Assembly: GCA_038255685.1 (NCBI GenBank)
Contig: JBBSLC010000071.1
Span: 1-14,911 of the forward strand
DNA: 14,911 nucleotides
From: CADCSY01 sp038255685
GTDB taxonomy: Bacteria > Actinomycetota > Acidimicrobiia > Acidimicrobiales > CADCSY01
Reading direction: 5' to 3'
The stretch's first letter is position 1. Every line of letters begins with the position of its first letter. The notes under the pieces were generated by a model. That model saw only the letters and a list, made by a program, of their open reading frames with translations. It ran no database searches and had not been told where the DNA came from. Of the stretch, positions 13,716 to 14,911 are shown piece after piece. The position numbers and the translations under genes were made by a program.

Positions 13716-14341
13716 TGGCGGCTCGCGTCGAGCACCTCACGACCGAGGGCACCTTCTCCCTCGACGGCCAGGACTTCGAGGTCGAGAACAACATCTGGCT
13801 CTTCGGGGACGACGAGGAGGTGCTCGTGGTCGACGCTGCCCACGACCACGAGCCGATCGTCGCCGCTGTCGCCGGGCGTCAGGTCGTCGCCATCGTCTGC
13901 ACCCACGGCCACAACGACCACGTCAACGCCGCCGTCGCGCTGGCGGACGCCGTGGGCGCGCCGATCGCCCTCCACCCTGACGACCGGATGCTCTGGGACG
14001 TCGTGCACCCCGACCGTGCACCGGACCGGGACCTCGCCCACGGCGACGTGCTCACCGTCGCCGGCGTCGACCTCACCGTGCTCCACACCCCCGGCCACTC
14101 CCCCGGTGGCGTCTGCCTCCACGATGGGGCCACGACGCTCTTCTCCGGCGACACGCTCTTCAACGGCGGTCCCGGAGCGACGGGCCGCTCGTTCTCCGAC
14201 TTCGGGACCATCATCGACTCGATACGGGAGAAGCTGCTCGTCCTCCCACCGGAGACGGTCGTCCACACCGGCCACGGCGCAACCACGACCATCGGCGCCG
14301 AGGCCCCGTCCTTGGAGGACTGGATCGCCCGAGGCAGCTGA
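13715..14341 (+). CDS. MBL-fold hydrolase, candidate S-formylmycothiol hydrolase
   Basis: A 208-residue metallo-beta-lactamase-fold protein of glyoxalase II type. Metal ligands visible are THGHNDH (63-69: H64, H66, D68, H69), H128 in TPGHSPGG, D146 in FSGDTLF and H187 in HTGHG, a complete two-metal site. It lacks the longer C-terminal domain of true hydroxyacylglutathione hydrolases. Its ATG overlaps the mscR stop by one base, and a similar gene adjoins mscR/adhE2 in mycobacteria. From this context I infer that it cleaves S-formylmycothiol to formate and mycothiol; sequence alone shows only thioester-hydrolase likeness. Its stop is 15 bp from that of the convergent potassium regulator gene. 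Confidence 0.88.
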   Translation: MAARVEHLTTEGTFSLDGQDFEVENNIWLFGDDEEVLVVDAAHDHEPIVAAVAGRQVVAIVCTHGHNDHVNAAVALADAVGAPIALHPDDRMLWDVVHPDRAPDRDLAHGDVLTVAGVDLTVLHTPGHSPGGVCLHDGATTLFSGDTLFNGGPGATGRSFSDFGTIIDSIREKLLVLPPETVVHTGHGATTTIGAEAPSLEDWIARGS

Positions 14342-14356
14342 ACCGGGTCTCCGCCG

Positions 14357-14911
14357 TCAGGTCTTGTTGGCGAAGTCCTCGGCGTGGCGCTTCTCGCCGG
14401 CGACGAGGAGGATGTCCTCTGCTGCCATCACCGTCTCGGGGGTGGCGTAGGTGAACGGCTCGCCGACGGGCTTGATGCACACGACGGTGACCCCGTACTT
14501 GGCGCGGATGCCGGCCTCGGCCAAGGTCTTGCCGACCACGTGGGCGGGCGGGGTCGTCTCCACCAGCGCGAAGCCCTCGTCGAGCTCGATGTAGTCCATC
14601 ATCCGCCCCGTCACGAGGTGGGCGACCCGCTGGCCCATGTCGTGCTCAGGGAACACAACGTGATTGGCACCCACCCGGGTCAGGATCCGGCCGTGCGACT
14701 CGGTGATCGCCTTCGCCCAGATGTTGGGGATCCCGACGTCAGCCAGCGCAGCGGTCGTCAGCACGCTCGCCTCGATGTCGTTCCCGATCGCCACCACGGC
14801 CACCTGGAAGTCCTTGACCCCGAGCTGCTCGAGCGCTCTGGCGTTGGTGGCGTCCATCTGGACGGCATGGGAGAGGCGACCGAGCGCGTCCTGGACGATG
14901 TTCGCGTCGGC
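14357..14911 (-). CDS. ktrA: KtrA/TrkA-type potassium uptake regulator (partial)
   Basis: The C-terminal 184 residues are visible and the frame stays open to the window edge (upstream residues ADANIVQDALGRLSHAVQ), so the start is outside. An internal ATG at 14857 is not the start. The second half of an RCK_N Rossmann domain shows DATNARALEQLGVKDF, VVAIGNDIEASVLTT, IPNIWAKA and GANHVVFPEHDMGQRVA, close to KtrA, the ring-forming cytoplasmic subunit that opens KtrB on binding ATP. The RCK_C domain follows (GFALVETTPPAHVVGKTLAEAGIRAKYGVTVV...). The NAD/ATP-binding GxGxxG motif is outside the window. A ktrB-like channel gene would be expected nearby but cannot be seen. Confidence 0.9.
   Translation of the reverse strand, partial: ADANIVQDALGRLSHAVQMDATNARALEQLGVKDFQVAVVAIGNDIEASVLTTAALADVGIPNIWAKAITESHGRILTRVGANHVVFPEHDMGQRVAHLVTGRMMDYIELDEGFALVETTPPAHVVGKTLAEAGIRAKYGVTVVCIKPVGEPFTYATPETVMAAEDILLVAGEKRHAEDFANKT

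Overview
The window is about 70% G+C, dense and almost entirely coding. It looks like an ordinary chromosomal stretch of a high-GC actinobacterium. The strongest indicators are a mycothiol-type formaldehyde dehydrogenase, a class II (AroG-type) DAHP synthase, a Ski2-like helicase with the actinobacterial C-terminal region, and TANNNT-type -10 elements. A lineage near Acidimicrobiia would fit, but that is inference. I see no phage, transposon, CRISPR array or obvious foreign island.

Layout. The left edge (to 103, +) holds the last residues of a histidine kinase, facing a large DEFH-box RNA helicase (107-2644, -). A tRNA-Ala(GGC) gene on + (2765-2837) sits between minus-strand genes, and its 3' end overlaps the stop codon of alanine dehydrogenase. 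A tight minus-strand operon, nadD > degenerate LCP/LytR_C membrane protein > rsfS > ald (6279 to 2828), is joined by ATGA and GTGA overlaps. The rsfS start appears to be a CTG codon behind a good Shine-Dalgarno.

A 243-bp divergent gap separates nadD from a group 2/3-like sigma-70 factor (6523-7350, +). This is followed by class II DAHP synthase (7459-8808), the entry step of aromatic amino acid synthesis. A promoter with a palindrome between its -35 and -10 boxes drives an assimilatory sulfur pair: siroheme sulfite reductase (8919-10697) and an iron-sulfur APS reductase, CysH (10699-11481). Together they take APS to sulfite to sulfide. The sulfite reductase keeps a full cysteine quartet in both of its internal repeats.

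The 172-bp gap after cysH is the least explained DNA here. It holds two copies of a repeat 71 bp apart. Each has a hairpin with the same ATAATC loop but different, self-complementary stems, followed by an identical 17-nt block, and alternative pairing between the copies is possible. A 14-nt palindrome lies just before the next gene. Then comes a likely aldehyde-detoxification unit: a PaaX-family regulator (11654-12574), S-(hydroxymethyl)mycothiol dehydrogenase (12624-13715) and an MBL-fold hydrolase (13715-14341) that could hydrolyse the formyl-mycothiol product. The right edge has the C-terminal part of a KtrA/TrkA-type potassium channel regulator (14357-14911, -).

The genes are mostly housekeeping. 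The items most worth checking are the covarying tandem hairpins, the symmetrical sulfite reductase, the CTG start of rsfS, the tRNA/ald overlap, and the PaaX-mycothiol pairing.
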